64,000 nt of DNA from Monocercomonoides exilis (taxonomy: Eukaryota > Preaxostyla > Oxymonadida > Polymastigidae): NCBI GenBank assembly GCA_001643675.2, contig LSRY02000003.1, forward strand, positions 2,036,001-2,100,000. Direction: 5' to 3'. The notes below the pieces were generated by a model. That model was given only the letters and a program-made list of their open reading frames with translations. It ran no database searches and was not told the origin of the DNA. Both the position numbers and the translations under genes were made by a program. Shown here piece after piece: positions 1 through 12,195 of the stretch; position 1 is the first letter of the stretch, and every line of letters starts with the position of its first letter.

Positions 1-1134
1 CAGAACAAAATCGTTGCCAGCAATGGAACTGATGTCGATGCCTGTGGCAGACCCCAACAGACCCCATGCGCCACCATCGAGTATGCCCTCAACGGCTTCA
101 TTTCCCTCCTCCAAGACGCCTCTCTCACCCTCCTCAGTTCAACATTTGTTCCAACTCAAACACTCACCTTCAGCGCGGTTGACACAAAAATCACTGGAAA
201 TGGCACAACTGCCACCACCATCGCCTCCAGTGGCATTCCCCAACCACCAAACTCACATTCACAGTCATCACAATCAACATCATCAAATTCATCCTTGTCA
301 TCATCATCAACATCTTCTTCACCAGATCCATCTGCCACTTCTGCCCTCTTCCAACAGACCCAGGGCTCCCTCACAGTCTCTGCCCTCGCCATCGCCCACA
401 ACTCCTCAAACCAAATCACCCCCATCCTCTTCCACCTCTCCGGTAACTCCCCTTCCCTCAACCTCAACACAACAACCATCACCGGAACAACCTCCACACC
501 AATCAAAACACCCCTCTTCTTCCTCACTGCTGGCTCCCTCTCCCTCAACCACACAGCAATCACCAGTCTCACCCTCAACAGCCAAAGCATCTTCCACCTC
601 ACCTCCCTCACAAATCCCCTCACCCTCAATTCCTCCAACATCACTCACATCACCTCCACAGCCACCCCTACCAGCTGTGTCCTCTCCTCTGCTTCCTCCC
701 CTGCCCTCTCCCTCTCCCTCGCCAACTGCACCATCACCAACATCAACTCAGAACAATTCAGCCAACAGACTGCCACCAATGGCGGGTGCATCTCATTCGC
801 CTCATCTGCCCCTGCCAACACATTTTCTGTGAGTGACACAGCCTTCTCCAGCTGCTCTGTGAGCGAGGATACAAGTTCTGGAGGAAGAGGCGGTGCTCTC
901 ATGATCGAGTACAAGGATGATTCAGAAGTGTCAACCACAACCTTTTCCATCACCAATATCGTGTTTTCAGCCAACAAGGCCAGCGTCGGAAGAGATATGT
1001 ATTTTGTGTGTGAATCCCTTGTCGCTTCTGTGAAGGAACCCTTGTTCGCCTTCATGAGAAGCATCACTCAGAAAGACAACTCGGCTGTTGGACATGACAG
1101 AACAGAAGCATTCGGTGATTGGAATGTCGATTAG
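1..1134 (+). pseudogene. Pmp-like surface protein, 3' part, 5' end outside window
   Basis: Frame 1 is open from the first base to a TAG at 1132-1134. It opens with the linker found in the longer family members (CGRPQQTPCATIEYAL at about residues 16-31), passes through a Ser/Thr-rich stretch, and ends in a segment with GGCI and GGAL motifs, as in Pmp-like beta-helix proteins. The same linker occurs at about 7.5, 14.5 and 30.1 kb. Frame 1 then stays open after the TAG for 59 more codons (1135-1311, TGA at 1312-1314) and begins FIFLNGHTADNEYVN, which reads like a continuation of the protein. A second frame then takes over (EKGADHKAEIISS, about 1260-1298). I infer a premature stop followed by a frameshift, so this copy is probably decayed at its 3' end. 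The role as a cell-surface adhesin-like protein is inferred from the family only. Confidence 0.6.
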
Positions 1135-3499
1135 TTTATATTTCTCAACGGGCACACAGCTGACAATGAATATGTGAATGATCATCCTGGTATCAAAGCA
1201 ATGAATTGCTGGCTATCAAAGATGTCCTGCAAGAGGACACAAAATGCGATGGATCTTCTGAAAAAGGTGCAGATCATAAGGCAGAAATCATTTCATCAGC
1301 TGACTTGTCGGTGAATTTATGTGCAAATGAAGGCAAAGTCGAAGAAAGTTGGGGAGATGGCACACAAAATTGAAGAAAACATCTCATATGTGCATTTGAT
1401 GAAATCAACATTGCTTGTCGGGCATTTATTCTCTTCTTTCATAGAATTATCCATTAAATATGCCTTTTCAAATAAATATGTTTCCCTCATCGTTTCATCT
1501 TCTCCGACATATTGAAGGCGTGTGACGTTGTGTAACCTGCCGAACGCTATTTTTGAGCTCATTCATTTCATAAAAGAATTGCTCTAATACTCTTTCTTTT
1601 TTATCTGCGCCTCTTTCAGCTTCCAAATAAAAAAAGGCAAAATCGTCCTCCTTTTTTGATTTCGCTCCGACTGATCAGCTTTTTTCGACTCGAAATCACC
1701 TCTATTGCTATTTAAATTTGGCTACATTTTGTAATAGAATGAATAATCCTTTTGTGCTTCCGAAAAGAAAATAAAAGATGACAATTGGCCCTGAATTCGA
1801 TGGGAGTTGAACGAACTGAAAAAAACAGTATCATTTTTGATGTTCATCGAAGAAGGAGTTGAAGAAGAAGAAGAAGAAGAAGAAGAAGAAGAAGAAGAAG
1901 AAGAAGAAGAAGAAGAAGAAATGGTTGACTGAAGAAGATTTTGCGTGTTTTTGGCCATGCGATTCATAACAGGTGTGCTTGTCGCTGAATAAGCAAGTGA
2001 ATTGTGAGAAAGCGAATTTTGTGTTTGTAAATCGAGAAATGAGGAAGATGATCGATTGAATGAAGGAGGATTATCAGAAGACTACGACGAAGAAGAAGAC
2101 GAAGAAGAAGGAAACGATGAGGAGGAAGAAGAAATGATGTGACAGAGAAGTGTGCAATCAGTCAACTGGCATTACTGAGAAAGATGATGAGAACGCTTTG
2201 TGCGATGTCGTTGGTTGGCCAAAACGTCTCACTTGATGTATAAACTTCTGATTGGCTTGAAAAATTCAATCACAATATTTGTGACGAACAGATTGTGGAA
2301 ATCACTCTTGCTGTATTTCTTCAAAGTCAATTCACTTTCTTTTTGCGATTTCCTCTCCTTTCCCCTCAAAAACAAATAATGAAAATATTTCTTAATTTCC
2401 ATTCCTTTCCAATTTTCCTCTTCCATTCAGCTCGCAAAATCATCAAAAATATCAATCCCCTCCTTTTCTTCATCTTTCCCCATCTCTTCCAAAATACCTT
2501 CTCCTCTCATAAAAAAACACCCCTTTCCATTTGAACACTTCAGAATATTCCTCCTCTTTTCCACTTTAACCCCTTTTCTTTCTTTTCAAAATCCATATCT
2601 CCAATCAACAATCAGTCCTCTTTCATCATCCCCAGTCACTTCTCTACATATTTTCTACATTTTCCTCCAAATTTCCACTTGCTCTTCCCCACCCCTTTGT
2701 CTCAGAATTTCTTTCATTCAAAAGCCCCTCTTGAAATATAAACATTCAAAAAAACAAGCAACTCCCACCCCCTGCCACAAAAAATATTCTTCCATCTCTT
2801 CTCTGCCCCATATTCCACCTGTGCAAGGTGTTGATGAGATAAACATCAAATACTTCTTTTGGTGGTTGAGAATATTATTAAAGGAGATGATCATGCCAAA
2901 AACAGAAAAAACCCCTCTGGACATCCACCACAATGTGTACGGGCTGAGAAGACCCTCCAGTGAGATATACAATGTATTTTGTGGAGATGCATTCCGTGCT
3001 GTATTCAATCATTCTGAGACTGAAATGAAGAGATTGATTTATTTTTTGAATGATGATTGTTGTGGAAATGAGGGTGTTTGGCAAAACACAGTCGAAGTTC
3101 AGTTTGACATTTATTTATTTTTATTTATATGAATATTTGCCTTTTGATGTATTTTGTGTTTCTTTCAGGGCAGGAAGTGGAAAAGAATGAAAATGAATGA
3201 AAGCGGGATATCTCGTTGTGCATGGTGGCTATGGAGTTGGGAGAGCGAATTCATATGGAAAGTGCCCAGGGTGAAGGGATTGGGAAGGGAATTGGAGATG
3301 ATATTTTCCGACGAAAAACAGGACATTTTTCAATGATGAGAATGGAATTTGAGCAGAAATCAAAAATTTCACATTTTCAGAAGAGCAAGAAATCGCTGCA
3401 TTTGATGGGGAAATGACTTCTGGAAAGGATTATTTGCGAATCAGATGATGAAACATTCGAAAAAGGAAGGAATTATGAATTTTTATTGAGGGGAAACAG
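1135..3499. other. Non-coding stretch with decayed Pmp-like tail
   Basis: The first 180 bases look like the decayed end of the preceding Pmp-like copy. Beyond that I see no credible gene. The DNA is AT-rich with purine-rich blocks, including a perfect GAA microsatellite and GAA/GAC-rich patches at 2085-2140 that resemble the spacers between other Pmp-like copies. Confidence 0.5.
1861..1920 (+). repeat. (GAA)20 microsatellite
   Basis: Twenty perfect GAA units without interruption. The opposite strand is CTT. Shorter GAA/CTT runs recur in the spacers at about 4.03, 5.63, 8.75, 19.03 and 63.44 kb, so this is the expanded member of a recurrent spacer motif. Confidence 0.95.
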
Positions 3500-5527
3500 T
3501 TGCCAATTGGATAAAATAGAGTTATTGACTTGAGCATTGGTTCTGAAGGTTTGATATTGTTATTTTTTGAAGTAATTATTATTTTGTTTTAAGAATGCTG
3601 AAAGAATGAAGGATTAGATGGCTTTGAAGAAGAAAAGTTGGGAAGGAAGAATAAAGAAGGACAGATGAAATGCGAGATATTTCGAAGATGCTTGGCATTG
3701 GGCTTTGACAAATAATTATTTTTGAGGAAAGATAATTTGAGTGAAATAAGGGAAGTGAAAGAAGAAGGCATGGAATGAAAAAGGGAACGCTCAATTTTTC
3801 ATATTTTTAGATGGAAAGAGAGAAAGAGATTGAGCTGAAAGTGAAAAATGTTCAGAGGCTATTGTTTGCAAGAAGAAAAAGGAACATAAGAAGAGAATTT
3901 CAATGAATTTCTCCGTTGACATTAATTGACGCTCATCTTCTCAATTTTCAACAATTAATAATCACATTCAATCCGTTCATCATCATCATCTTCTTCAAAT
4001 ATATCAACAACATTTCACACGCTTCTTCTTCTTCTTCATTCACTTCATCTGATCGAATTTCTTCATGATCTGTTTCATCGTCAGAGATCATGAACGAAAT
4101 GAAGAAACGGAGAAATTTTGCGGCTGAAGGAAATAATCAGAAATAAAAACAAGAGTTAGAAGAAGAATGAAAGAAGAGGAGAAAGAGAAAGAGAATGAGA
4201 ATGAAGAGCGTGTTTTGAGAGGAGAACTGGAAAGGAAATAGAATAGAGAAAATGGAAGAGGGGTTTTTTGAATGAAAGGAAGAAGATGAATGAATTTCAA
4301 ATATGAGTTGGAAATAAAATTTGAGAAGAGAAGGAAGGTTGAACAGCACAAAAGAGATTATTTGGATAAGAAAAGGAAGATGCTTGAGAAGCGAAAAAAT
4401 TGAAAAGCAGAACAACAAAGAAGACAATACGATGAATTACAAGAGAAATCAAAAATATGAAAAAAGAGAGAAAAGAAGGAAAGAGATGAGAGGCGATGAT
4501 AAAGAAAGAAAAAATGAGAGTAAGCCAGCTATTGAAAGTCTGATAATCTGCAGTTTTATTAATCTGCATTCTTTTTGCTTGGGTTGTTGAGCCACATTGC
4601 TGGAATGGAGATTGAGTGATGGAATTACCATTGAAAAACACATCATTCCCTCTGCCATTTTTGGCAGTGTTTCCATCGAAAAAGCAGAATGTGATGAATT
4701 TTATACTATTCATCCAGGAATAAGTTGCTGTGCAACACAGCGCAGCTCCTCCCCATGAAGTTGAAGTTGATGTCAATTTGTTGTTTAAGAACTGACAATC
4801 ATTAACTAAAAATTGATTTGGTTTATTTTGTGGAGGCCAACTGAATGTTAAAGAGCCAGCAGAATCTTTACCAGAATTAGCAATGCACTTGCATTTGGAA
4901 AACAGGAATTGAGCATTAGAAGGCATGCTTTCGAGCCTAAAATACCAGCCAGTTCCACACCAATCAGTTATTGAACAACTTTCGACTCTGTTATCTTGGA
5001 ATGTCCAAACAGAATTTGATTGCGGATACCATGAGGTGACTGCTCCTCCATGAGCAGCTGAACAGCTCGAGAAATTGGATTTTGTGAGAGAGATTTTCAA
5101 CAAATTTTGACAGAATAAGGCTCCTCCTTCGTCGCCGCTCGAACAGTTGAAAAATGAACAAGAGCTGATTGAGAGATTTGCATTCGTGCAAGAAACATGC
5201 AGTGCTCCACCCCAGTCACTTGATCCACTGCTTGAATCATTCCATTCGCACCACTCAAAGAGATAGCTGTTCAAACCAGTAAAGGGCAATCTTTTTAATT
5301 CCTTTCTTTGAGACTCAGAACCAATATATTCAACGGGATCATTTGATAAAGAACGTGTTTGGTGGAGAAAGGAAGTGTTGAAGGCAGAAAGAGAAGTGGA
5401 TGGGTTGTTGATGTTGGGGAGGATGGCACCATCGATGGGGTTGTGGGTGAGGAGGAAGATGGTTGAATTGGAGGATTTTGCTTGCAAGAAAAACAAACAA
5501 AAATGAAAGAAGAAAAAATGATTTCAT
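3500..5527 (-). repeat. 2-kb repeat unit (short Pmp-like copy plus spacer), inverted relative of 62.0-64.0 kb
   Basis: Reverse-complemented, this stretch is colinear with 62.0 kb to the right window edge. The bases at 3500-3510 match the last bases of the window inverted, the Pmp-like frames correspond at the other end, and the spacing agrees to about a dozen bases. Related units lie at 19.2-20.9 kb and its mirror at 23.7-25.4 kb. The spacer part (3500-4296) holds a conserved TTTCCTTCAG (minus strand, 4124-4133) followed by an acidic reading frame (ISDDE, then EVNEEEEE). Confidence 0.7.
4297..5527 (-). pseudogene. Short Pmp-like protein copy with displaced signal-peptide frame
   Basis: The minus-strand frame 4297-5496 encodes about 400 residues but has no usable ATG. 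Its core carries four GGA motifs (WGGAL, EGGAL, HGGAV, WGGAA), the family signature WCGTGWYF, and the block CKCIANSGKDSAGSLTF. Just upstream, in a frame offset by one base, an ATG at 5527 opens a good signal peptide (MKSFFLLSFLFVFLASK). Removing one base from the A-run at the junction would join the two frames, so I infer a one-base frameshift. The frame ends in a long hydrophobic tail (IFSFFIIASHLF and on) that departs from other copies after FNSW and reads into pyrimidine-rich DNA. It may be an anchor or chance. Most likely a pseudogene. An unrecognised 5' exon or programmed shift is the alternative. Confidence 0.6.
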
Positions 5528-7415
5528 CGAAAATCTTAGTTTTTATTTATATTCATTTCCGCAAATCTCAACCTTCAATCAACTCATCAGTTCATTCATT
5601 TTCATCACATCACACAGCTTCTTCTTCGTCTTCTTCGCCTTCTTCAACTTCTTCAACTCCATTAACCTCTTCTTCTTCTCCACTCTCTTCGTCGTCTTCG
5701 CCTTCTGCTGCTTCATCTTCGTCTTCTTCATTTTCATCTTTTTTATTTTCTTCCTCTTTTCCTTGCTGTTTAATTCCTTCAACCATCATCGTTTTCCCAT
5801 GAATTCCAAAATAAGCCAATGAGAACATTCTCATTCAGAGAAATGCAATCTGAAAGCTTCTATTTCTCCGACAAACTTATTCAACATGTTAAAAGTCTTC
5901 TCATTCTTTTTCATTTTCGTCGTCTTTATCATCTGATCCATCACCATCAACCTCAAAACATGCAATACAATCTTCTTCTGCAACATATTCTGACACTTCC
6001 TTCTAATTTTTTTTCTTCTCCACCTTCTTCGTCGACTTCGCCTTTATCTTCGTCGTAATCATCATCATCTTCTTCTTCACCTTCTTCATTGTTTCCTTCA
6101 TCACCTTCTTTTTTTTCTTCTACTGCTTCTTTATCTTCGTATTCATCTTCACTTCTATCTTCATCAGATATTTATATCGTTTGTATATTTTCGGGCCAAT
6201 GGACAAACATCATTATTTTTTGTTTTTGAAGAGAAAGAAGAGGCAACCACACAAAGGCAGTCAATTTACTTGAGAAAATCCAATTTTATAAAGTTGCATC
6301 AATATGTCCATCACTATAATGGAGATTATGAAATTCTTTTTCAACCAAAATCAACCTATCGAAAAAGTTTTTTATAATCAACTGACAACACACATAACAC
6401 CATCCTCCTTCTGCGGAAACATTTTTGCATTTTTTATATATTTCTCAAACACCATAAATATTTATCTTCCCCTTCTTCTTCTTCACCTTATTTGTCATTT
6501 TCCTCGTCATTTTCCTCGTCATTTTCTTCGTATTCTTCTTCAACTTCTTCAACATCTTCAATATCTTCTGCGTCTTGTCCTTTCCTATCAAGTGCACCAT
6601 CTTCAAATTCGTATTCTTCTTCAATGCCTTCTTCGATGAAAAACAAAAATAATCTTGATTTTTTCATTTCATTCAACCACCCTCAGACTTTACAGCACGC
6701 TTCGCCTTCAGCATCAATTTGGAAACACAAAAAGAATATTCATTTAATCGCGGAATAACAGCCGAAATTATGAGACAACGAAATGAAAGTAATTTTTAGA
6801 GGAGAATAGGCTATTAGCAGCGCAAAATAAAAAAAAAAAAGGAAGATAGGTTTGACTTTTTTCATTTGGAAGCTGAAGCATTTGCAGTGAAAACAGAAAG
6901 GGCATTGAAGCGATTTTTGTTTGGAATGACTGGGTTCCTAAATAGACTTCGGCAGGTTACACATCTACGAAACTGGAGCAAATTGTTGGAAATGAAATGA
7001 AGAGGAAAAGGAATTTAGAGGGAAAGGCTTATTTGAAAAGAAATTATATGAGATTCTTGCTCCAATTGGATACTAACAAGTTGGAATAAGAAAGCTGATG
7101 AAAATTGATGTTTTTGAAAAACTTTCTGATATGATCGAAGAGAGGAAAACGGAATATTGCATTCTACAATGAGATTTATTATCAATCAAAAAAAAAAAAA
7201 AAAAAAAGAAAGAAAGAAAGAAAAAGAAAAAGAAAAAAAAAGAAAGAAAGAAATAATAAGATGAGGAAATTGAGAAGAAATATTTTTATATGAGCTAATG
7301 TTAAGGATTTTGAAAGAAAAGTATTGATATATGATTTAGTTGAAAAAGCAATGAAAGCTCAAGAAATTTTATATGATATGGAAAAAATCACAACAAGATG
7401 AAACGTTTGAGGAAA
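5528..7415. other. CT/GA-rich spacer without a supported gene
   Basis: Dominated by CTT/TCT-rich low-complexity DNA (5.62-5.76, 5.95-6.17 and 6.47-6.64 kb). This yields poly-Ser frames on the plus strand and acidic frames on the minus strand, one ending EEGEEDEEEAV at 5610, like the acidic ends of other family spacers. A poly-A run grading into GAAA repeats lies at about 7187-7254. No recognisable protein was found, and I treat the open frames as composition artefacts. Confidence 0.55.
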
Positions 7416-8697
7416 TTACAAGGAGATTAGAAAAGCGTCATCATTTCCAGTGATTTTTGTGTCAACCGCGCTGAAGGTGAGTGTTTGAGTTGGGACAAAT
7501 GTTGAGGAAAGGAGGGTGAGGGAGGCGTCTTGGAGGAGGGAAATGAAGCCAGTGAGGGCATACTCGATGGTGGCGCATGGGGTCTGTTGGGGCCTGCCAC
7601 AGACATCAGCATCAGTTCCGCTGTTAGAAACGATTTTGTTCTGGTTGATGATTGGAAGCCAGCCATTATATTCAGCATTATCAGCTTGTCCATTATTATA
7701 CACTCTTTTAGTTGGAGTTGTTGAGCCACAATTTTCAAACGGAGATTGTGTGATGGCATTACCACTGAAGAACACGTCATTTCCTCTTCCATTTGTGGCA
7801 GTGTTTCCATCGAAGAAACAGAATGTGATGAATTTTACTCCACTCATCCAAGTGAAGGTGTTTGTGCAACACAGCGCAGCTCCTCCGCGTGAAGATGATG
7901 CACTTGTCAATTTATTATTTATGAATTGGCAATCATTAACCAAAAATTTCTCTGGTTTATTTTGTGGAGGAGTATTGAATGTGAGAGAGCCAGTTGAATC
8001 GTTACCAGTATTTGCAATGCACTTGCATTTGGAAAACAGGAATTGGCAAGTTGAAGTCATATTATTGAGCCAGAAATACCAACCAGTTCCACACCAGCTG
8101 GATATTGAACAATTTTCCACTCTGTTTTCTGAGAAGGACCAATCGGAAGTGGATTGTGGATAAGCTATTTCAACAGCTCCTCCATGTAAAGCGGAACAAT
8201 TTGTGATATTGGATGTTGTGATGTTAACGTTTAACAGATAAAAGCAATCTAATGCTCCACCATTGTGTCCTTTTGCCGAACAATTGTTGAACGAACAAGA
8301 AGTGACTGTGAGATTTGCATTTGCACAATCGATACAAAGTGCACCTCCACGACTTGTTTCACTTTTTGAATCATTCCATTCGCACCATTCGAAGAGATAG
8401 CTATTCAATTCAGTAAAGGATAATCAACTTAATTCTTTTCTTTGAGATTCAGATCCAATGTATTCAACGGGATCATTTGATGAAGAGTGTGTTTGGTGAA
8501 CAAAAGAAGCATTGAATGCAGAAAGAGAAGTAGATGGGCTGTTGAGGTTGGGGAGGATGGCACCATCGATGGGGTTGTGAGTGTGGATGAAAATGATTGA
8601 ATTGGAGGATTTCACTTGCAAGAAAAACACACAAAAATGAAAGAAGAAAACCAGAAAAATGATTTCTCCGAAACTCTCTGTTTTTCTTTGTAATCAT
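7416..8697 (-). pseudogene. Pmp-like surface protein copy with in-frame stop
   Basis: The two minus-strand frames 8424-8630 and 7416-8408 belong to one copy. They are in the same reading frame and separated by a single TGA (8424-8426), where the paralogue at 5.3 kb reads straight through (QRKELKRLPF). The core has GGAL, GGAL, GGAV and GGAA motifs, WCGTGWYF and the CKCIANTGNDSTGSLTF block. It continues through the CGRPQQTPCATIEYAL linker and then breaks off after TKITGN into unrelated sequence. A signal-peptide-like frame (FSGFLLSFLCVFLASE, ATG at 8697) precedes it, again offset by one base as in the 5.5-kb copy. With a nonsense codon, a frame offset and a truncated 3' end, it is almost certainly non-functional. 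Confidence 0.8.
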
Positions 8698-9224
8698 TTG
8701 CCTTCACAATTTTCAACAATTAATCATCTCAGTTGTCTCTTCTTCTTCTTCTTCTTCTTCAAACATATCAACAACATATCACACAATTTCTTCTTCGACT
8801 TCATCATTCACTTCCCAATTTTTAATTCTTCATCAATTGCATCAGTGTGAGAGATAAAAAGAAAAATAAAGAAGAAACGAAGAGTATTATTTGAGCAAGA
8901 ATTTTTTGTTATGAAGATGAAAATGTGTTTTATGTGAGAAAGGGAAATGAAGGCAGGCAAGAAAACTCACACAAAGCCAGAGAAGATATTTATCGTCTGG
9001 AGTTAGAGCGAAATTGACTTCAGTTTTTGAGATTGGAGAGGAAAACATTTTGTGGAATCTTTCTGAAGCCGCATGGCTTCTGTGGAATTTTTGCTTTTAT
9101 CCAACAGAATGGCAAATGACAGCAACTGCAGCATTTTCCATTTTTGAATCGATCTTTTCACATATTCCACATTTTATTCATCTGATGCAAGACAATAACG
9201 ATTATTCATTCATCATCAGCATAG
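8698..9224. other. Spacer up to the palindrome's outer edge
   Basis: AT-rich spacer with a CTT run at about 8742-8760 resembling other family spacers. The reading frame at 9014-9262 is not a gene. Its last residues (SSSSSHFNST) are the truncated IQCH copy, and the rest is unrelated DNA joined to it. Confidence 0.5.
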
Positions 9225-12195
9225 CTTCTTCTTCATCTTCTCATTTCAACTCAACTTTTTAAGAAACCCTGTTCCATCTGTTTCCATCACTCGAGAACGG
9301 CGAGCTTTTGTTGCTGGTTGATCTTTCTGATCCGAATTTGGATGTTGTGTTTGTGGATCCATTGGAGCTGTTGTATGACGCGAAAGCCTATTTCAAAAAG
9401 CTTCTTGTGGCCGGGGCAGCGCAGCAGTCGTCTCTTCGCTCGGCACCTTCTTCTTCTTCGTCTTCTTCAACAGGAGCAACACGCCGATCAACTTCGCCAT
9501 TCCGGAGGCGGAAAAGCGACGAGAAGAAGGCAGCAGGAGATGATCAGCCATCATCTTCATCAGCGCCTGCGATTGACCCTTCGGATGCGTCGGCTGTGGC
9601 TGCGTCATACACATCGACAGGAGCGATGGACGATATCGAGAGGCGGCTGCGGATTGTGGTGCCAGAGGCGGCTGGGGTGTATGGGCGGCACATGCCGCTG
9701 TCGCTGCAGCTGCTGCTGTCGCCGCGGGCGCTGCAGACGCTGCGGGGATATGTTGTGGCTCGGCGGGCGGTGCTGTATGGGGGTGTTGTATGTGCATACG
9801 ATGTGGCACTTTCAGCGATGCTTTCGGTTCCGCTGGTGGCTCCGCTTCCTTCGCTTGCAGCGTCGGTGGGCACGAAGTCGGGGAGCAAGCGGATCTTTGC
9901 AGCGGCAGATGTGAATGCGTTCCCGTCGATCTACGATCTGTTTGACCCGTCGCTGCTTCCGTCGGCGATAGCGCGGCTGGTGTCGCGATCGCCGCAGTCG
10001 AGGCGTGTGGTGGTGAAGCTGGACGACGAAGTGATGGGGCGAGGGATTGCAGTGTGTGAAGTTGGGGGGATTGTAGAGAAAGGGTTGTCGGCAGCGGGGC
10101 TGAGGATGGAGGATGTGGTTCTGTCACCAGCAGCGATTGCGCTGGCGGTGCTGGAGGAGCGGGAAGAAGCAGAGGAAGGAGAAAAGGGAGGCAAAGAGGG
10201 AGAAGAAAAGGGAGAAGAAAAGGGAGAAGATGGAAGGAGAGAGGGAGATGATGGGAATGAGGAGAAAGGCGGGTATCCGACAGCGCACAGAGAGTTTGTG
10301 GAGAAAATCAAAGAGAACCAGGGGAAGCTGGAAGAAGCGATGGCACCGCTGGTTGTGGAGGCGCTTGGGCTGAGTGGGCTGAGGTTTGTGAAGGCAGAGA
10401 CTGAGGTGGGTGCAGACAAGCAGCATTCAGTTGAACCCGAAGTGCGCAGTTCTTCTCCATCTGATGGCATCCAACAGGAGAACAGGAGAGCAGCAGAAGA
10501 AGCAGCAGACGGGTCTTTGGGTTTAGCTTCAGATGGAAGAGAAGAAAATGTGGGGAAAGATGAGGAACAGGTGGAAATGGCTGCGAATGATTTGGGGATG
10601 AATGAGGAGTCAGGGAAAGAGGGTGGTTCCATTGATTTGGAGAAGGAAGAGGAGGAAGAAGAAGAAGAGGGGCAGATTCTGGATGTGGAATCGCTGCTGA
10701 GTGTTCCTGCGCACCCGGAGTGTGTGACGCTGGTTGACGAGAGTGCGTATGGGAGCTGGCGGGACTATCTGGTGACGATGACGGTGACGGGGGCGCTGGT
10801 GGAGCTGTGTGCGGAGCGGGAGCGGATTGTGGGGAAGCCTGTTGTGGAAGGGATGATACAGCCGGACGGGACGATGAGCATCACGTTTATTGGGGAGAGG
10901 CTGTTTGGGAGGAGAGAGAAGAGAAGAGAAGGGGGTGTGGGTATAGGTGTGGGTATGGGGGTGGGTGGAGGTGGATGTTTGGCATCGGATGGAGTGTCGT
11001 TGCATTTGAGCTCGGACAGGCAGAGAGAGAGGATGGACGAGTTTGTTGCGATAGGGGCGGTTGTGCCGCAGGAAAGTGTGCCGTCGATCGCTCTGCGGGA
11101 TGCGACGTATGCGATTGGGCAAGTGTGCCACGGGAAAGGGATGATTGGGGTGTTTAGTGTTTCGTATTGTGTGTTTGTGGACGAGTGGGAGTCGCTGCGG
11201 ATGTGTGCGGTGGATCTTTCGGTGGGCCCGCTGGCAGCGTCGTCGGCGTTCCGGTGGATGTCGTATCTGCTGCAGGGGGGCATCGAGATTGCGTCTGAAA
11301 CTACCTCCTTCCGCGCCGCGGCGGCACTGCTGCTTTGCATGTGCGTGCTCCGTCCTCTGATTCTGCGCATTCTGCCTGTGCTCGGCCTCAGGGCTGTTCG
11401 AGCGGAGCACACAGGTCGACCTCGCCGCGCCAGGTGGCAGGTGTGCAGAGAGTGTCTCCTCAGGCGGTGTGTGGCTCAGCAAGCGCCTCTGCACAGGCGT
11501 GTGCCTGCCTCTCTCCAGCGGCGACACGCAGCTTTGTGATAGTGCAGCCGTTCTACCAGCCGGAGCTGTCGCGTGTGCCGCACGGGCAGTTCTTTTCGAA
11601 CTGCCGGGAGCACAACATCACGTTTGACTTTGAGGGGAAGTGCGGTGTTCTGTTCCAGCTGGCCGGGCATCTCATTGCGGGGGTTGTGGGGTTTGTTGCG
11701 TGCGAGCGGTCGGTGGAGCTTGCGGCGCGGACAGCAGCGCGAGCGCTGGAGACGGTGGCAGTGCAGATGCTGCACTGTGCGTTTGTTTCTGCGCTGAGCT
11801 GGGAAGAGAAGAAAAGGATGGAAAAGCGGGTGTATGGAGAGAACGGGGCTGTGGCAAGAGGGACGGCGCTGGGGAGGCTGGCTGGGCTTGGGGGTGGGCT
11901 TGTGAAAAGCGCGCGAGAGAAAGGAGACTTGGCAAAGGCTGGTCTTAACGACCGGTCGCGCATCGGCGCTGCAGTTCCTCTGAAAGTTCCGTTTGGCCAG
12001 CTTCAAGTTTGCTTTCTTTTCTTATTTTTCTTTCTTTCTTTGAAATTGTATTATTATTGTTGTTGTTGTTTATCTTTTTTATTTTTATCTTTTTTTCATT
12101 TCCAGAGAGCAATAAATGGAATTTGGCGTTTTCTCGAGATGAAAGATGAAGAGAGAATGAAACAGAGCAATGCCATGCGGAATCAGGAGAGATGA
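9225..12195 (+). pseudogene. IQCH-like pseudogene, 5'-truncated copy
   Basis: This is a partial copy of the complete gene at 32389-36975. It begins at about codon 538 of that gene and lacks the start, the N-terminal half and both IQ motifs. Two lesions are visible. TAA at 9260-9262 interrupts HFNST-ETLFHLFP in frame. One G is missing near 11296 (GCGTCTGAAAC here, GCGTCTGGAAAC in the intact copy), shifting the frame so that a spurious stop appears at 11537-11539. After the shift, the correct protein resumes in the frame 11335-12195. The 99-base intron of the intact gene is preserved at 12007-12105. Sequence just inside the break (9263-9560) differs much more from the intact copy than the rest does. 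Any transcript would be complementary to the IQCH mRNA only if read from the opposite strand. Confidence 0.9.

Noticed and set aside
5482-6758. Poly-Ser and poly-Glu/Lys frames as possible genes
   Set aside because: Simple-sequence composition explains them, and no conserved segment or full gene structure is seen.
9393-12006. Long antisense and shifted frames across the IQCH-like copy and its mirror
   Set aside because: They are frame shadows of GC-rich coding sequence, rich in Arg/His/Cys or Ser/Pro, with no domain, while the sense frame matches IQCH.
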